64,000 nt of DNA from Phenylobacterium hankyongense. GTDB lineage: Bacteria > Pseudomonadota > Alphaproteobacteria > Caulobacterales > Caulobacteraceae. Positions 37,579-47,662 of the stretch are shown here, one piece after another. Made by a program: the position numbers and the translations under genes. Location: contig NZ_QFYP01000001.1 of the NCBI RefSeq assembly GCF_003254505.1, positions 1,410,001 through 1,474,000 of the forward strand. The letters run 5' to 3'. Position 1 is the stretch's first letter, and each line of letters opens with the position of its first letter. The notes under the pieces were generated by a model that was given only the letters and a program-made list of their open reading frames with translations, was not told the DNA's origin and did not search any database.

Positions 37579-38754
37579 CTATAATTCGCCGCGAAAGGCG
37601 CGCTGGGAAAGGGCTGAGAACAACGTCTCTGAGTAAATCAGTTCATCGAACTGCTTCTCGCGAAGTTTTTTCGATCCGTGAAACAACCTGTCAAATCTTG
37701 TTAAATCTAGATCTTCCGGTATGGCCATTTCCAGTGGATAGAGATCTCCCTTGTTCAATTGTGGCACCGTGCTCCCGTTTGCGATACTTGCTAGGTCAAG
37801 AAGCTCGAACCAAATTCTTAGGTAGGGGTATGAAATTGGCGCGCCCTGCTTTGGGGCGACTGCCATCAAGTTTGGGTCAAGAATGGAGGATCGGCCCAGG
37901 ACCCGCTTTTTGTTGGTGGCGATCGCCCCACCCCTCTTGGGGAAGACGATAGCGTCCTTCGGGGCCACAATCGCTGCTCCGGTTCTGCCCTTCCCTGCTA
38001 CCCACTCGCGAGCGGTCATCACGACCTGATCATTGCCAGGTAAATTGAGGTCCCCGACCTTTAGAAGGAGAAGTCCATCGTCTTGGCCAAGGTACGCCAC
38101 ACCTGTCGGTAGGGAATTGCCCGCGAACAAGTCGCAAAGCTTTCCAAGCGGGAGTACCTTCAAACCCGGATTTGGATCGTTCGGCCTACCGAACATCTTC
38201 AAGAACGCAGATTTCAGAAAGTCATCCGCTAGACTAAGCGCCCCTTCGCGCTTGCGGCGGATGGCGTCGGCTTTATCCAGAATCGCCGCGATCCGACATT
38301 GTTCGTCGATGGGAAGGTCGGGAACCTCTAGCGATGAAACTTCCGATGTTCGGATCGAAGGGTACGCATCGTCCTTGATTAGTGTTGACGGCGGATGTGC
38401 CCGGAGCCAATGCGCCAGATACGATGGCTCATACCTTCCAACGGGCGCCAGCGCAGCGAGATGGCTGACCACGTATGCCGGCTTCCTCATCCGATAGACA
38501 CGGCCAATTTTCGCAGACATCCCACTCTTGGCGAAAAGGATCGTATCCTTTGGATACAGCCTCATCCGGTAGCGCCGCGCAGTCTCAGAGGTTATTTTTT
38601 CGCAGTCATCCTCGGTCTGCCCTGAAAGCAAACCTTCAAGGCTTCCTGCGCGGATGAATGGAAGGCCGTCTTCGGAGAAATCTTTGGGCTTGGGCGCGGG
38701 CTGTCCGGCGGAAACATCAACCACCTTTCCCAATTGGATGGTTGAGACGGTCAT
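37579..38754 (-). CDS. hsdS: Type I restriction-modification specificity subunit
   Basis: The 391-aa protein has two target-recognition domains in tandem, each followed by a long conserved helix: the first ends in [25 protein letters not shown] (split: [25 protein letters not shown]), the second in the C-terminal helices. It determines the bipartite DNA sequence recognised by the complex. The start overlaps the hsdM stop (ATGA). The recognition sequence cannot be predicted by eye. Confidence 0.92.
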   Translation of the reverse strand: MTVSTIQLGKVVDVSAGQPAPKPKDFSEDGLPFIRAGSLEGLLSGQTEDDCEKITSETARRYRMRLYPKDTILFAKSGMSAKIGRVYRMRKPAYVVSHLAALAPVGRYEPSYLAHWLRAHPPSTLIKDDAYPSIRTSEVSSLEVPDLPIDEQCRIAAILDKADAIRRKREGALSLADDFLKSAFLKMFGRPNDPNPGLKVLPLGKLCDLFAGNSLPTGVAYLGQDDGLLLLKVGDLNLPGNDQVVMTAREWVAGKGRTGAAIVAPKDAIVFPKRGGAIATNKKRVLGRSSILDPNLMAVAPKQGAPISYPYLRIWFELLDLASIANGSTVPQLNKGDLYPLEMAIPEDLDLTRFDRLFHGSKKLREKQFDELIYSETLFSALSQRAFRGEL

Positions 38755-40274
38755 CCGAGCAATTCCTCAAGCTCGGCGATTTCACTCGCGACTTCGTCAT
38801 TTAGTTTCTTCATCCGGTCCAAGATGATCTCTGGTGCGTCGTATTCTTGAACAACATTCTGCCGAACTTGGTACTTGTTCAACGATAGATCGTAGTTGGC
38901 ATCACGAATCTCCTGGGCGGGCACAAAAAAGACCTTCTGAGTCCGGTCAGTGTCGCGCTTCGCATCCCGGTTTCGCCACGCTGCAAGGCAGCCGGGCAGA
39001 TCGTTGGTCGCAATCGGATCGCGCTTGTCGTCCAGCGAGTACCCATCGGCCTCCACATCGTAGAAGAATACGTCGTCTGTCCGGCCACCCTTCGTGAATA
39101 CTAGAACGCCGGTTGAAACGCCCGCATAGGGCTTGAACACGCCGCTCGGCAACGAGATCACGGCTTCAAGCTGGTTGTGGTCGAGCAACAATTTGCGCAG
39201 CGCAACGTGGGCGGTCGAAGATCCGAACAGCACACCATCAGGCACGATCGTTGCTGACCGGCCGCCGGCCTTTAGCATGCGCAGGATCAGCACCAGGAAG
39301 AGAAGTTCCGTCTTCTTGGTTTTCACCTGACGCAGCAGCGAGGCGTGGACATCCTCGAAATCGAGGCTGCCTTTGAAGGGCGGGTTGGCCAGGATGATGT
39401 TGAAGCCTTCGGCCGCCGCTTTCGGAAACTTGTCGGTGAAGCCCGCGCTCAGCGTGTCCTGATAGTGGATGTCGGGATCATCTACCCCGTGCAGCATTAG
39501 GTTCATGGCGGCGATGCGGAGCATTGTCGCGTCAAAATCGAACCCGTGGAACATCCCACTGCGGATGTGTTCTCGATGCGCTTCCAGCAAATCGCCTGTG
39601 TAGGTTTTCTCCGTTTTTCCGGTGTCGGGGTCGGTCTCCTCAAGTACCCCGTCTGGCGACGTGTGGGCTTCCAGCAGATGCTGCATCGTCTGGACAAGGA
39701 AGCCGCCAGTGCCACATGCGGGATCGCAGATCACGTCAGTGGGCTTGGGTTCCAGCATGTCGACCATTAGTCGGATGACGTGGCGCGGCGTGCGGAATTG
39801 GCCGTTGATGCCTGCCGTCGTCAGCTTGCTCAGCAGGTACTCGTAGAGATCGCCTTTAGCGTCGCCCTCGGTCAGGGGAAGCTGGTCGATCATGTTGACC
39901 GCCTTCACCAGAAGGCTCGGCTTCTGGATCATCAGCTGGGCGTCCTTCATGAATTCCGCGAAGGCGGTGCCGCTCGTCGAGGATTTCCTGAAATGCGGAA
40001 ACACCTTGTCGCGCAGCAACGGAAGCATGCTGTCCGCACCGAGATGCCTGAATTGCGACCATCGAAGGTCCTGCTCGTCGGCAGAGAACCGGCGCTCGAA
40101 CTGCCGTCCCGTGCGTCGCAGGCGGTTCTCATCCCGCGTCTCGTTGATATCGAGAAGTCGCGCAAACATGAGGAAGGTGATCTGCTCGATCACAGTCAGC
40201 GGATTGGTGATGCCGCCCGTCCAGAATTCAGTCCATAGCGCATCGACGCGGCGCTTGAGGTCACCGGTAATCAT
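38751..40274 (-). CDS. hsdM: Type I restriction-modification DNA methyltransferase subunit
   Basis: The 507-aa protein has an N-terminal helical domain ([22 protein letters not shown]) and an adenine-N6 methyltransferase core: motif [15 protein letters not shown] and motif IV NPPF in [11 protein letters not shown]. It methylates host DNA and forms the core of the HsdM2S complex. It overlaps hsdR and hsdS by four bases each. Confidence 0.95.
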   Translation of the reverse strand: MITGDLKRRVDALWTEFWTGGITNPLTVIEQITFLMFARLLDINETRDENRLRRTGRQFERRFSADEQDLRWSQFRHLGADSMLPLLRDKVFPHFRKSSTSGTAFAEFMKDAQLMIQKPSLLVKAVNMIDQLPLTEGDAKGDLYEYLLSKLTTAGINGQFRTPRHVIRLMVDMLEPKPTDVICDPACGTGGFLVQTMQHLLEAHTSPDGVLEETDPDTGKTEKTYTGDLLEAHREHIRSGMFHGFDFDATMLRIAAMNLMLHGVDDPDIHYQDTLSAGFTDKFPKAAAEGFNIILANPPFKGSLDFEDVHASLLRQVKTKKTELLFLVLILRMLKAGGRSATIVPDGVLFGSSTAHVALRKLLLDHNQLEAVISLPSGVFKPYAGVSTGVLVFTKGGRTDDVFFYDVEADGYSLDDKRDPIATNDLPGCLAAWRNRDAKRDTDRTQKVFFVPAQEIRDANYDLSLNKYQVRQNVVQEYDAPEIILDRMKKLNDEVASEIAELEELLG

Positions 40275-43200
40275 TGTTCACTCGTTCGAGCTGATGGGTT
40301 TGGCTTTTGGCCGTCCGCGGCGGGGGGTTCGAATACGCTGACGATGTCGAGCAGGTCGTCGATCTCCTTGGGATCGGCGAACACGCCATCGAGGCCATCG
40401 GCGTCGACGACCGTAAAGGGCTGTTCATAGAGCCGGTCGAGCGTGACCCAGCCGATGCGGGCAATATGGTTCTGAAGCAGGCCGAGAAAGCGTGTCTGCT
40501 TAGCCGTGAGTTTCGGATGTCGGCGAGCGAATTCCGCGAAGTGCGCGGCGACCGCTTGCGGGTCCATGCCGACAATTTTCCGAATGGCGAAGTCCAGCGG
40601 CTCGGCAGTGTCCGCGAAGAATTCCTCCAGGACGTCCCGGCTTGCATTGGGGCTCTGGATCAAGATCAGCGACACCAGGGCCTGGAGGTCGTCCCCAGAC
40701 ACCGGCTCGCCGCTTCGGATTTTCTGCAGCGTGGGGTTGGTTTCAAAATGCCGTTGGAGTTCCGCTTCCACGACCTGCCGATAGGCCTTCATGTCTACGG
40801 ATCTGATGGTCGTGGACCGCCGGCTCGATTGGAACGCAGTCGCATCCTCGGTGACATCGACTACCTTGGCGGGAAGGGGAGTCGCGCCGCCTTTCTCACG
40901 ATGGTGCATGATCTCGCGAAGCGGAATTCGAATAGCTTCAAGGTCGCCAACGGTCGGGCGCTCCCAGAACTCATCGGATTTGACGCGCTTGATGACCTCC
41001 GCCTTCTCGCGAACGGGGTTCAAGTGCATCTGCAGGCCGGCGAGGCGGTCTAGCAGCTCGATCTTGAGGTCGCCAACCGCTGAAGATCGCCGAAGCACGG
41101 CGATCTGAATTCGCGCGATCAGTAGGTCCAGAGCATATGCGTCGCCGAGGCCTCGGATGTTCCGCCACTGCATCAGCGGGGCCACGACCTGACGGAGCAT
41201 TGCGACGGTGGGCGGCGCAAATGCGTGAAGGACTGCAGGCACCGAGACGGCACGCTTCTCGCGCCACCTTTCACGAACCGCTACCGACTCCTCGGGAAGG
41301 GCTTCGATATCTCCCCTTACAAGCTCGATCACGGCATCAAAGGTTGAGATTTCGCTGAGGCGCAGAGCTGCTTCTGCCAGCGCCACTCGCTCCTCGAAAA
41401 CAAGCTGGAGCAACGGCTTCGACTGGGTGGGCTCGGCCGGACGGTACCCCGTCTCGAACCGCTCAAAATTGCCCCAGTGGTCGAAGATGCGGAAAACCTT
41501 CTTGTCCAGTCCAGGACCAAACAAGTCTTCACACAGTCGCGTGCCGCGGCCGATCATTTGCCAGAATTTGACGGGCGACCTGATCGGCTTGGCGAACACC
41601 AGGTTCAGGATCTCTGGGATGTCGATGCCGGTGTCGAGCATGTCGACGGAAATCGCGATCGTGAGATCGTTGTTGGTCCCGTCACCCTTGAAGTCGTCGA
41701 TGAGTTGCTCGGCACGCGGATCGTAGTTGTCGATCACCTGACAGAATCGACCGCCATACTGGGGATACATCTCGTCAAACATCTGACGCATCAGAACTGC
41801 GTGCTGATGGTTTCGCGCAAAGATGATGCTCTTGCCGGGCAATTGGCCCGTAGCGTCGCGGAGCCCGTTCTCCATTAAGTTCCGCAAGATCGCCCGATTG
41901 GTATCCTTATTGTAGATGACCTTATCGATCTGCTCGGAGGTGAAGTCATACTGAGACGGGTCCTCGCCTTGCTCCTCCAGCTGTTCGATTTGGTCGGCGG
42001 TCAGTGTGTCGAGCCGGATGCCCTCCCGCAGAAACTGCGTCGTGTGCTCGAAGACTTCGAACGGAGTAAGAAACCCCTCAGCGACGGCCTGCTCCAAATC
42101 ATAATTCGATGTCGGGATCTGACCCTCGCAGCCGAACAGGCTGAAGGTGTTGCGGGTAACAAAGTCGACGGGCGTCGCTGTAAGCCCAAGCTGCAAGCAG
42201 TCGAAATAGTGGAACAGGTCCCCATAGACATTGTAGATGCTTCGATGGGACTCATCCGCGATGATGAGGTCGAAAAATCCAACGTCAAAAGACTGATAAG
42301 CCTTCTGCATGGCCGGGTAGGTCGCCAGGAAGATTCGTTCGGTTGCGGAGGGATTTACCCTCGACGTCACAACTCGGATTGGCTCCGATAGGAAGTCGTT
42401 GAACGCGTTCTTGGCTTGCTTCCGGAGTTCCCGCCGGTCGCAGAGAAAAAGGACGCGCTTTACCCAGCCTGCGCGGATCAGAAGTTCCGCCAATGCGATG
42501 GCAACGCGGGTCTTCCCCGTACCCGTCGCCTGAACAACCAAGGCGTTGCGGTGGCCGGCCGAGAAACGTTCGTTGACGCGTTTGATAGCCTCGACTTGGT
42601 AGAGCCGATTGACGATGTCGGCGCGGGGGCTGAGCGTGTCGAGCGGCTTGCGGCCCGCGCGCTGGAAGGTGACGAGATATTGAAGGCTGTCCTTGGAGTA
42701 GTACCCAAACACCTTCCTCGGCGGGTAGCCGAGAACATCGTCCCACATCCATATGTCGAACCCGTTAGTGTAGAAAATCACAGGCCTTCGGCCGTGAGTT
42801 CTTTCTAGGTCATCGGCATATAGCTTGGCCTGGTGGCGGCCGATCTCCGAATCGACGGAGGTCTTCTTTGCTTCGATGACAGCCAGTGGCCTGCCGTCAT
42901 CGTCCCACAAAACGTAGTCTGCATAGCCAAGGCCCGAGGGCGTCGGTTGGTTTTGAACTTCGACCTCTCTTCCCACGCCTTCGACCCAGCCTGCCGCGGC
43001 CAACAGGCTGTCGATGATCTGGGTTCGGGTAGTCGCCTCGCTGAACTCGAGCAAGTTGGCGGTAGCGGCGCCAGCCGCAGCCAGCGCTTCAATTTCATCC
43101 TTCTGCTTGGTCGCAGTCGCAGCTTGCTGTCGGGCTTCCTCCAGTTCGCCCAGAAGCGCGTCCATCTGCGCTTCTTGAGCCGCGAGCCTTTCCAGGATCT

Positions 43201-43663
43201 GGCGCTTCTCGCGCTGAAGTTCCTTGGTGTCGTCGGCGGTCCGGTCGGAGGCAGGCGGCGCAAACTGAGGCAACGCCGCTGCGTCGCCCGTGGCGAAACG
43301 GACGAACATCCAGCGAGCGAGGTCAAAAGCCTCCTTGAGCAGCCACAGAGCGTTCCGCGTTGTCGCGGGCTCCCCGTGAGCCGCCTTATTGCCGTGAATT
43401 CGAAGCGCATGGAGCTTGTCGAGCACCACCTTCGGCGTGATCGCGGCGAAGGAATCACATTTCAGGAGATCGACGAACGAGGCCTGCTCCGGCTTCGGCA
43501 AGCGGAGGTCCCGATAGACATCTTTGGTGAGGTTTTCTGCGAACAGGCGCAACTTCATGAGCGCGCTCGCGGGATCGGCATACGCGTACGCTTCCGCGAA
43601 GCCGCCCAGCTCCGCGAGTTCCGGCCAGTTCGGCCGCAGCATTTCGAAGTTCTGCGACTTCAC
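40271..43663 (-). CDS. hsdR: Type I restriction endonuclease subunit with DUF4145 N-terminus
   Basis: The 1130-aa translocase-nuclease has three visible parts. Residues ~1-125 are a DUF4145-type helical domain ([20 protein letters not shown] ... IHGNKAAHG), followed by a coiled coil (145-200). The PD-(D/E)XK nuclease is at 240-270 ([21 protein letters not shown], here split D249 and E264-x-K266). The SF2 motor has Walker [16 protein letters not shown] (~379-393) and the DESH box [11 protein letters not shown], and the C-terminal domain is of EcoEI type. The GTG start overlaps the WYL gene stop. The R-M-S order is less common than M-S-R. Confidence 0.94.
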   Translation of the reverse strand: MKSQNFEMLRPNWPELAELGGFAEAYAYADPASALMKLRLFAENLTKDVYRDLRLPKPEQASFVDLLKCDSFAAITPKVVLDKLHALRIHGNKAAHGEPATTRNALWLLKEAFDLARWMFVRFATGDAAALPQFAPPASDRTADDTKELQREKRQILERLAAQEAQMDALLGELEEARQQAATATKQKDEIEALAAAGAATANLLEFSEATTRTQIIDSLLAAAGWVEGVGREVEVQNQPTPSGLGYADYVLWDDDGRPLAVIEAKKTSVDSEIGRHQAKLYADDLERTHGRRPVIFYTNGFDIWMWDDVLGYPPRKVFGYYSKDSLQYLVTFQRAGRKPLDTLSPRADIVNRLYQVEAIKRVNERFSAGHRNALVVQATGTGKTRVAIALAELLIRAGWVKRVLFLCDRRELRKQAKNAFNDFLSEPIRVVTSRVNPSATERIFLATYPAMQKAYQSFDVGFFDLIIADESHRSIYNVYGDLFHYFDCLQLGLTATPVDFVTRNTFSLFGCEGQIPTSNYDLEQAVAEGFLTPFEVFEHTTQFLREGIRLDTLTADQIEQLEEQGEDPSQYDFTSEQIDKVIYNKDTNRAILRNLMENGLRDATGQLPGKSIIFARNHQHAVLMRQMFDEMYPQYGGRFCQVIDNYDPRAEQLIDDFKGDGTNNDLTIAISVDMLDTGIDIPEILNLVFAKPIRSPVKFWQMIGRGTRLCEDLFGPGLDKKVFRIFDHWGNFERFETGYRPAEPTQSKPLLQLVFEERVALAEAALRLSEISTFDAVIELVRGDIEALPEESVAVRERWREKRAVSVPAVLHAFAPPTVAMLRQVVAPLMQWRNIRGLGDAYALDLLIARIQIAVLRRSSAVGDLKIELLDRLAGLQMHLNPVREKAEVIKRVKSDEFWERPTVGDLEAIRIPLREIMHHREKGGATPLPAKVVDVTEDATAFQSSRRSTTIRSVDMKAYRQVVEAELQRHFETNPTLQKIRSGEPVSGDDLQALVSLILIQSPNASRDVLEEFFADTAEPLDFAIRKIVGMDPQAVAAHFAEFARRHPKLTAKQTRFLGLLQNHIARIGWVTLDRLYEQPFTVVDADGLDGVFADPKEIDDLLDIVSVFEPPAADGQKPNPSARTSEQ

Positions 43664-44520
43664 TGGACCGCCTCCGCGAGGGCGAGGTCGAAGTCCGCGC
43701 GGTTCTTGACCACGACGGGCGCTTCGCTTGGACGGTCCACACTGCCGCCAACATCCAGACGCAGGCGCTTGTTGAAGTAGTAGAGCAGAGCGCGTCGGAC
43801 CGGGATGGCGACCTGTCCATCGGTCATTCCGTAGTCGTCAGCCACAACCCGCTGTTGACTGTCGGACAGCATAGGGTTCGGGCAGAGCACCACGTCGAAG
43901 CGGCCGTTCCACATCGCGTCATCTGCCTGCGACATCGCTTGGAGACCGAGATCCCGGGCGCCGAGGCAGCGCGATACGATGAAGTCCAAGAACCGCTCAT
44001 CGCGATGACAATAGGCCCTGACGTGCCAGCGCAGTCCATCATGCGCAAACCCGTGCGGCGACACACGCCGCCAGAACGGCTCTGGCCGGCTTGGGCTCAT
44101 GGATTGGTAGTTGATCTCGACCGATTGCCGCTCTCGAACAGCGGCGACGACTAGACGAAGCGCCTGCGGGTCGATGCGTCGCGTCGGAATGGGCAGCCGC
44201 TCGGCTGATACGAGTTCCTCTGCTGTAGGCTCTCCTTCCATCCGCGCGCGATCGCGCAGGTATGCATCGGCGTCGAGCTTGATAAACAGGGGGGCGAACG
44301 CACCCGTGGCGACGTAGCGCTTCCTGGCCGAGTCATACCGGAGGTTATTCGGGGCCTGCTCCTGATAGAGGGAGAGATCCTTCGACGCCTGGGGCACCGA
44401 GACGTCAAACGCACCGACCAGGTCGGCGCGGTTCACGCCACCCTCCCAAAAGAGTCGCGATTCGATGAAAGCGAGGCGCTGCTCCACGCCCCAACGCAGC
44501 CCTCCTTTTTCCATCAGCAT
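43660..44520 (-). CDS. WYL-domain transcriptional repressor (CapW/BrxR type)
   Basis: The 286-aa protein has an N-terminal winged helix (RLAFIESRLFWEGGVNRADLVGAF, then DVSVPQASKDLSLYQ), a central WYL domain (VEINYQSMSPSRPEPFWRRVSPHGFAHDG, split: VEINYQSMS and RVSPHGFAHDGLRWHVRAY) and a C-terminal WCX segment. This architecture is that of CapW and BrxR, which repress defence operons and respond to infection-linked nucleic acid. It is the first gene of the operon and is followed by hsdR with a GTGA overlap. ATG at 44520 has GGAG six bases upstream. A probable operator lies 32-52 bases upstream. Confidence 0.88.
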   Translation of the reverse strand: MLMEKGGLRWGVEQRLAFIESRLFWEGGVNRADLVGAFDVSVPQASKDLSLYQEQAPNNLRYDSARKRYVATGAFAPLFIKLDADAYLRDRARMEGEPTAEELVSAERLPIPTRRIDPQALRLVVAAVRERQSVEINYQSMSPSRPEPFWRRVSPHGFAHDGLRWHVRAYCHRDERFLDFIVSRCLGARDLGLQAMSQADDAMWNGRFDVVLCPNPMLSDSQQRVVADDYGMTDGQVAIPVRRALLYYFNKRLRLDVGGSVDRPSEAPVVVKNRADFDLALAEAVQ

Positions 44521-44551
44521 CACGCACTCCAATCAGAATAGTTTCTTTACC

Positions 44552-44572
44552 CGTCACGTAAGTATGCTGACG
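44552..44572. promoter_or_regulatory. Probable WYL-repressor operator
   Basis: CGTCA (44552-44556) and TGACG (44568-44572) form an inverted repeat with an 11-base spacer, a 21-bp site. It covers the -10 region of the predicted promoter at 44559-44587, where a bound repressor would block RNA polymerase. The arms are only 5 bp, so this is a proposal. Confidence 0.5.
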
Positions 44573-44587
44573 TCCGGGGATTGTCAA
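44559..44587 (-). promoter_or_regulatory. Predicted sigma-70-type promoter of the defence operon
   Basis: On the minus strand a perfect TTGACA (44587-44582) is followed after 17 bases by TACTTA (44564-44559), a weak -10. It is the only promoter-like element between the PLD gene stop (44591) and the WYL start (44520), and it overlaps the inverted repeat. Confidence 0.45.
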
Positions 44588-44590
44588 CCG

Positions 44591-45889
44591 TCAAGCCGCA
44601 AGGACGTCGTAGCCGAGGTATCGAAGGGCTTTAGCCATACGGCCGTTGACGGGAGGGCAGTCGTCAGGCCGCACCGTGCCGTAGAGCTCCAGCGCGGTGA
44701 ACCGGCCGATGTGCTGCACCTTCTTCTTCGGGTCGTAGAGGAAGTCATGAAGTCGCTCGGAGAAGTCACCGGCCCCATGAACCAGCTCCAAGATCGAACT
44801 GCGCACTTTCGCCACGTCGCTGCCGTTGACGCTCCAGAACTCAGCGGGAAGCGCCTTCTCCCCGCGCAGCACGTGGCGCTGCTGCTCGGTGAAGGCGTGT
44901 AGGCTCATCAGTCCTTCGGTTAGCGCCTCGCGCGATGCGCGGCTCAGTTCTTCGCGATCACCGAACACCCGGCGCACGTTGTCCAGCCACGGAATGTAGA
45001 CCGCGGGCACCTTGTTATCCGTGGTAGCAGCCCACTCCGCGCCCAGGCGCGCAACCTCAGCGCGCCGTACCTCCGGCGCTCTCACAGTCGCCTGCACCCA
45101 CGCCGCCTCCCCTGGGGCATGGGTGAGCCTAACCCAATTGAGGAACCTGTTGGTCTCGTTTGCGAGACCCACGCCTTCGAGTTCGGGGCGGCGGAGGTTC
45201 CGCTCTACCAGGATGCCGGTGATGTCGTCGAAGGCTGGCTGATACTGCTCATAGATCTGCCGGTGCAGCGTATCGAGAAAGAGGCGTTGGCGGCTCTTTT
45301 GGGCGCTCCCAACAAGGATCGTCGCGGGTTCAGCCTTTCCAACTGCTTCCGCAATGAGTTCGTCCCGGGTCGGGCCGGGTTGTCGTGTCCCGAGCCAGGT
45401 TCGCTCGAAGCGCTCAAAGACCGCATCTGTAAGAGATGGCGCCGAGTCCCAGAGGTTCTGGAAGACGGCGCGTAGCTGTTCGATAGCCTCGAAATCCTCA
45501 GGCCGATCCAGCAAGAGCACCCCCTCGCGATTGCCCTCAAGTCCCGCGCTGGTGAGGTTGGAGGAGCCGACAAGGGCGGCCCGATCAGAGAGGTAGATCT
45601 TGGCGTGGAAGCGACTGGTTAGATATCTGACGGTCACACCCGGTGCGCGCCGCGCCTTGGCCACCGCATCAGGTCGGGTCGCCTCATTGAGCCCGATGAG
45701 GAGGTGGAGCGGCCTCCCAGCGGCCGAGACACTTTCCACGGGAGCCGTCGCATTGAAGTAGGGCGAGGCAAACTGAAACTGCGCCCCGCCGGCAATCAGC
45801 CGATCCAGCGGATTGCGCACATAGTCGCCTTCCGGCCCGTTGGAGAATATCCGTCGCATTGAACGCCCCCACCCCAGCACGAGTGGCAT
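44591..45889 (-). CDS. PLD-family (HKD motif) protein with unknown C-terminal domain
   Basis: The 432-aa protein has one complete phospholipase D motif, FHAKIYLSDRAALVGSSN (H-x-K-x4-D-x6-G-S), near residue 115. A single HKD motif means it would act as a dimer, like bacterial Nuc nucleases and BfiI. The ~270-residue C-terminal part (from SLTDAVFERFERTWLG) is unrecognised. It is upstream of and separate from the WYL-led operon. An alternative start at 45859 (MRRIFSNGPEGDYV) would remove 10 residues; neither start has a clear ribosome site. It may be a nuclease of the same defence cluster. Confidence 0.75.
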   Translation of the reverse strand: MPLVLGWGRSMRRIFSNGPEGDYVRNPLDRLIAGGAQFQFASPYFNATAPVESVSAAGRPLHLLIGLNEATRPDAVAKARRAPGVTVRYLTSRFHAKIYLSDRAALVGSSNLTSAGLEGNREGVLLLDRPEDFEAIEQLRAVFQNLWDSAPSLTDAVFERFERTWLGTRQPGPTRDELIAEAVGKAEPATILVGSAQKSRQRLFLDTLHRQIYEQYQPAFDDITGILVERNLRRPELEGVGLANETNRFLNWVRLTHAPGEAAWVQATVRAPEVRRAEVARLGAEWAATTDNKVPAVYIPWLDNVRRVFGDREELSRASREALTEGLMSLHAFTEQQRHVLRGEKALPAEFWSVNGSDVAKVRSSILELVHGAGDFSERLHDFLYDPKKKVQHIGRFTALELYGTVRPDDCPPVNGRMAKALRYLGYDVLAA

Positions 45890-46174
45890 AGTGCTAACTC
45901 AGCAAGGGTGCCGACTCCTACCGTCGGGACGCAGGGCGTTAAACCTGCCTTGGGCTTCACGTTGAGCTGGCAAGGTCGCTAGAGCCATCGTTGTAGTCCT
46001 CGGGCTTAGCCGAGACCCGCAGCGACTAGTCGTGGCCAAGAGCCTTCGCGAAAGACCGAATTCTAAGAATATACTCGCGCGCTCCATAACTAATAGACGC
46101 CACGAAGATCGGAAAACTCGGCATCTTATATGATGAGGATGTCTCATCACGTCGTGTTCCAAGGAGATATTGTT
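45890..46174. other. Gene-free stretch upstream of the PLD gene
   Basis: Nothing coding is convincing here. The right end holds A/T-rich promoter-like DNA (CTTATATGATG near 46125) and, at 46161-46166, an AAGGAG ribosome site for the leader peptide that follows. Confidence 0.5.
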
Positions 46175-46213
46175 GTGAGCATTCGATTTGATTTCTTTGG
46201 GGGGCTGTCATGA
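46175..46213 (+). CDS. Possible 12-residue leader peptide
   Basis: GTG at 46175, eight bases after AAGGAG, opens the peptide MSIRFDFFGGLS, whose stop TGA overlaps the ATG of the next frame (46210) by four bases. This arrangement suggests translational coupling, or that the true start of the downstream gene was lost. It is too short to be certain. Confidence 0.3.
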   Translation: MSIRFDFFGGLS

Positions 46214-46634
46214 TAAGTGAAGGTAGTCAGCGAAATGACCCTGTAATGGCCCTGGGTCCGATCCTCCTCGCTCAGGCGGGGTTCTGGCCGAGCTATGCCA
46301 TTGCCAATGTCCTGGCCCAGTTAGCTCTTGGCCTCGGTGGTACTCCCTCCCGGTGTGGACTGCTGCCCACCTGGTCTTCGGCCTTGGCTGCATGGCTTTG
46401 GCACGCTTCTGCTGCGACCGAGTGTTCGGAGTCTACTCCGGACGCCGACCGTTCGTTCTCTTCCTTTGCATCGGCGTGTTCGTGATGGGCTGGTACTTCC
46501 TCAGTGAGCCGCCGGGGACAGGCCTTCTCTTGGACCTCGCGGTGCAGTTTTTCATTGTCGCATCCGCATATTGGTGGTTCTGGCGAGGCCGCCCTCTCAG
46601 CAGGGTAGAGCCGAGTAAAATCAACACCGTCTAA
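46210..46634 (+). pseudogene. Small multi-helix membrane protein, probably frameshifted
   Basis: Two overlapping frames each encode hydrophobic helices. The first (from ATG 46210) gives MALGPILLAQAGFWPSYAIA and AQLALGLGG before becoming hydrophilic. The second (46353-46634) continues with AAHLVFGLGCMALARFCC, FVLFLCIGVFVMGWYFL and LAVQFFIVASAYWWFW. Joined by one frame change near 46345 they would make a ~140-aa four-helix membrane protein. Alternatively, only the 93-aa second frame (GTG start, no ribosome site) is a gene. No family is recognised. Confidence 0.4.
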
Positions 46635-46679
46635 CCCGTTCACTGCCGCCCCGTCGCGGCCCTCAACACCAACTCAACC

Positions 46680-46707
46680 AGCCCTCGTGACCACCGTCGC
46701 GGGGGCT
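46680..46707 (+). terminator. Intrinsic terminator T1 (of three near-identical)
   Basis: A 12-bp stem with G-T pairs (AGCCCTCGTGAC / GTCGCGGGGGCT) and loop CACC is followed by TTTCTTT. It ends 24 bases before the start of the next gene and shares its 3' arm with T2 and T3. Confidence 0.8.
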
Positions 46708-46731
46708 TTTCTTTGCCCTGAAAGGAGCCCC

Positions 46732-47130
46732 ATGCTCTCGCTCACCGACCGCGATGCGGTCACGGCCGCGCTGACGGATCCCGGCTTAGATCCACACCTA
46801 CGCGCTCTCATTGGTCTGCGTGCCTGGCAGTTGGACGACGATCGCAAGCGCCCGCTCGGCGACATCGTTCAGTTCGTCGTCGTCCAGCCCGGCGACACCT
46901 CTGAGGTCATCCACGAGGCCCTCGGCTTCCCCATCACCTGGGACCAGGCCGAGCAGCCGGGGTTCGAGTGGATGGAGGACCACGGCACGTGGTTCGAGCT
47001 CGCCTACGTCCTCACCGACGACTTCGGGATGCTAGTCTTCGTGGCCGACGATCCCGGCACCAACTCTACCCTCCGCTTCAACTGTCTCATGCTGGCCGAG
47101 CGGCCGGCAGCTAAGGAGAACAAATCATGA
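46732..47130 (+). CDS. Hypothetical protein, paralogue A of a tandem pair
   Basis: The 132-aa acidic protein is about 45% identical by eye to the one encoded at 47267-47662. Shared blocks are LDPHLRALI, VWQL-like WQL, FVVVQPGDTSEVIHEALGF, EDHGTWFELAY and VFVADDP. It probably is a soluble single domain. A good AAAGGAG ribosome site precedes ATG 46732. Its stop overlaps an ATG (47127) that opens only a 10-codon frame, where paralogue B has a membrane-protein gene. No function is known. Confidence 0.75.
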   Translation: MLSLTDRDAVTAALTDPGLDPHLRALIGLRAWQLDDDRKRPLGDIVQFVVVQPGDTSEVIHEALGFPITWDQAEQPGFEWMEDHGTWFELAYVLTDDFGMLVFVADDPGTNSTLRFNCLMLAERPAAKENKS

Positions 47131-47215
47131 ACTATGCTCTAGCTGCTGACACCAGCTGACGAGCGGGAGAGGGCTCTGAGCCGGCCCTGCTCACGCATGA
47201 CCCACCTCACCAGCC

Positions 47216-47240
47216 GCTCTCGTGACGACGTCGCGGGGGC
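47216..47240 (+). terminator. Intrinsic terminator T2
   Basis: An 11-bp stem (GCTCTCGTGAC / GTCGCGGGGGC) with loop GAC is followed by TTTTTT. It lies between paralogues A and B, and its 3' arm is identical to that of T1 and T3. Confidence 0.85.
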
Positions 47241-47266
47241 TTTTTTCATGCCCGAAAGGACTGCCG

Positions 47267-47662
47267 ATGCTTGCACTAGCCAGCCCCGCCGCCGTGGCGA
47301 AGGCCCTGAACGATCCCGACCTAGACCCGGACCTGCGCGACCTCATCGCCCGCCGGGTCTGGCAGCTCTGCGCCGAACAGAACGCGGAGCTGGCCGAGGC
47401 CATCAATTTCGTCGTCATCGAAGGCGGCGACACCCCGGAGGTGATCAACGACGCGCTCGGCTTTGCCATCACCGGACAGCACGCCGAGGAGCCCTGCTAC
47501 GACGCGATCGAGGACCACGGACTTTGGTTCGAGATCTCTTACCCACCCCGGGACGGTGTGCGCACTTTCGTCTTCGTCTCGAACACCCCCGCTACGGAGA
47601 TGGGGATCCACTACCTGTGCCTCTCGCGCGTCTGGTCGGACGGCGAGGGGAGCCGCCAATGA
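47267..47662 (+). CDS. Hypothetical protein, paralogue B of a tandem pair
   Basis: The 131-aa protein is a diverged copy of paralogue A: LDPDLRDLIARRVWQL, INFVVIEGGDTPEVINDALGF and EDHGLWFEISY. GAAAGGA precedes ATG 47267. Its stop overlaps the ATG of a small membrane-protein gene by four bases, so both products are made together. A soluble protein coupled to a membrane protein might act as a pair, but there is no direct evidence. Confidence 0.75.
   Translation: MLALASPAAVAKALNDPDLDPDLRDLIARRVWQLCAEQNAELAEAINFVVIEGGDTPEVINDALGFAITGQHAEEPCYDAIEDHGLWFEISYPPRDGVRTFVFVSNTPATEMGIHYLCLSRVWSDGEGSRQ

Noticed and set aside
45899..46162. An 87-codon minus-strand frame upstream of the PLD gene
   Set aside because: No ribosome site, no hydrophobic core or motif, and atypical composition.
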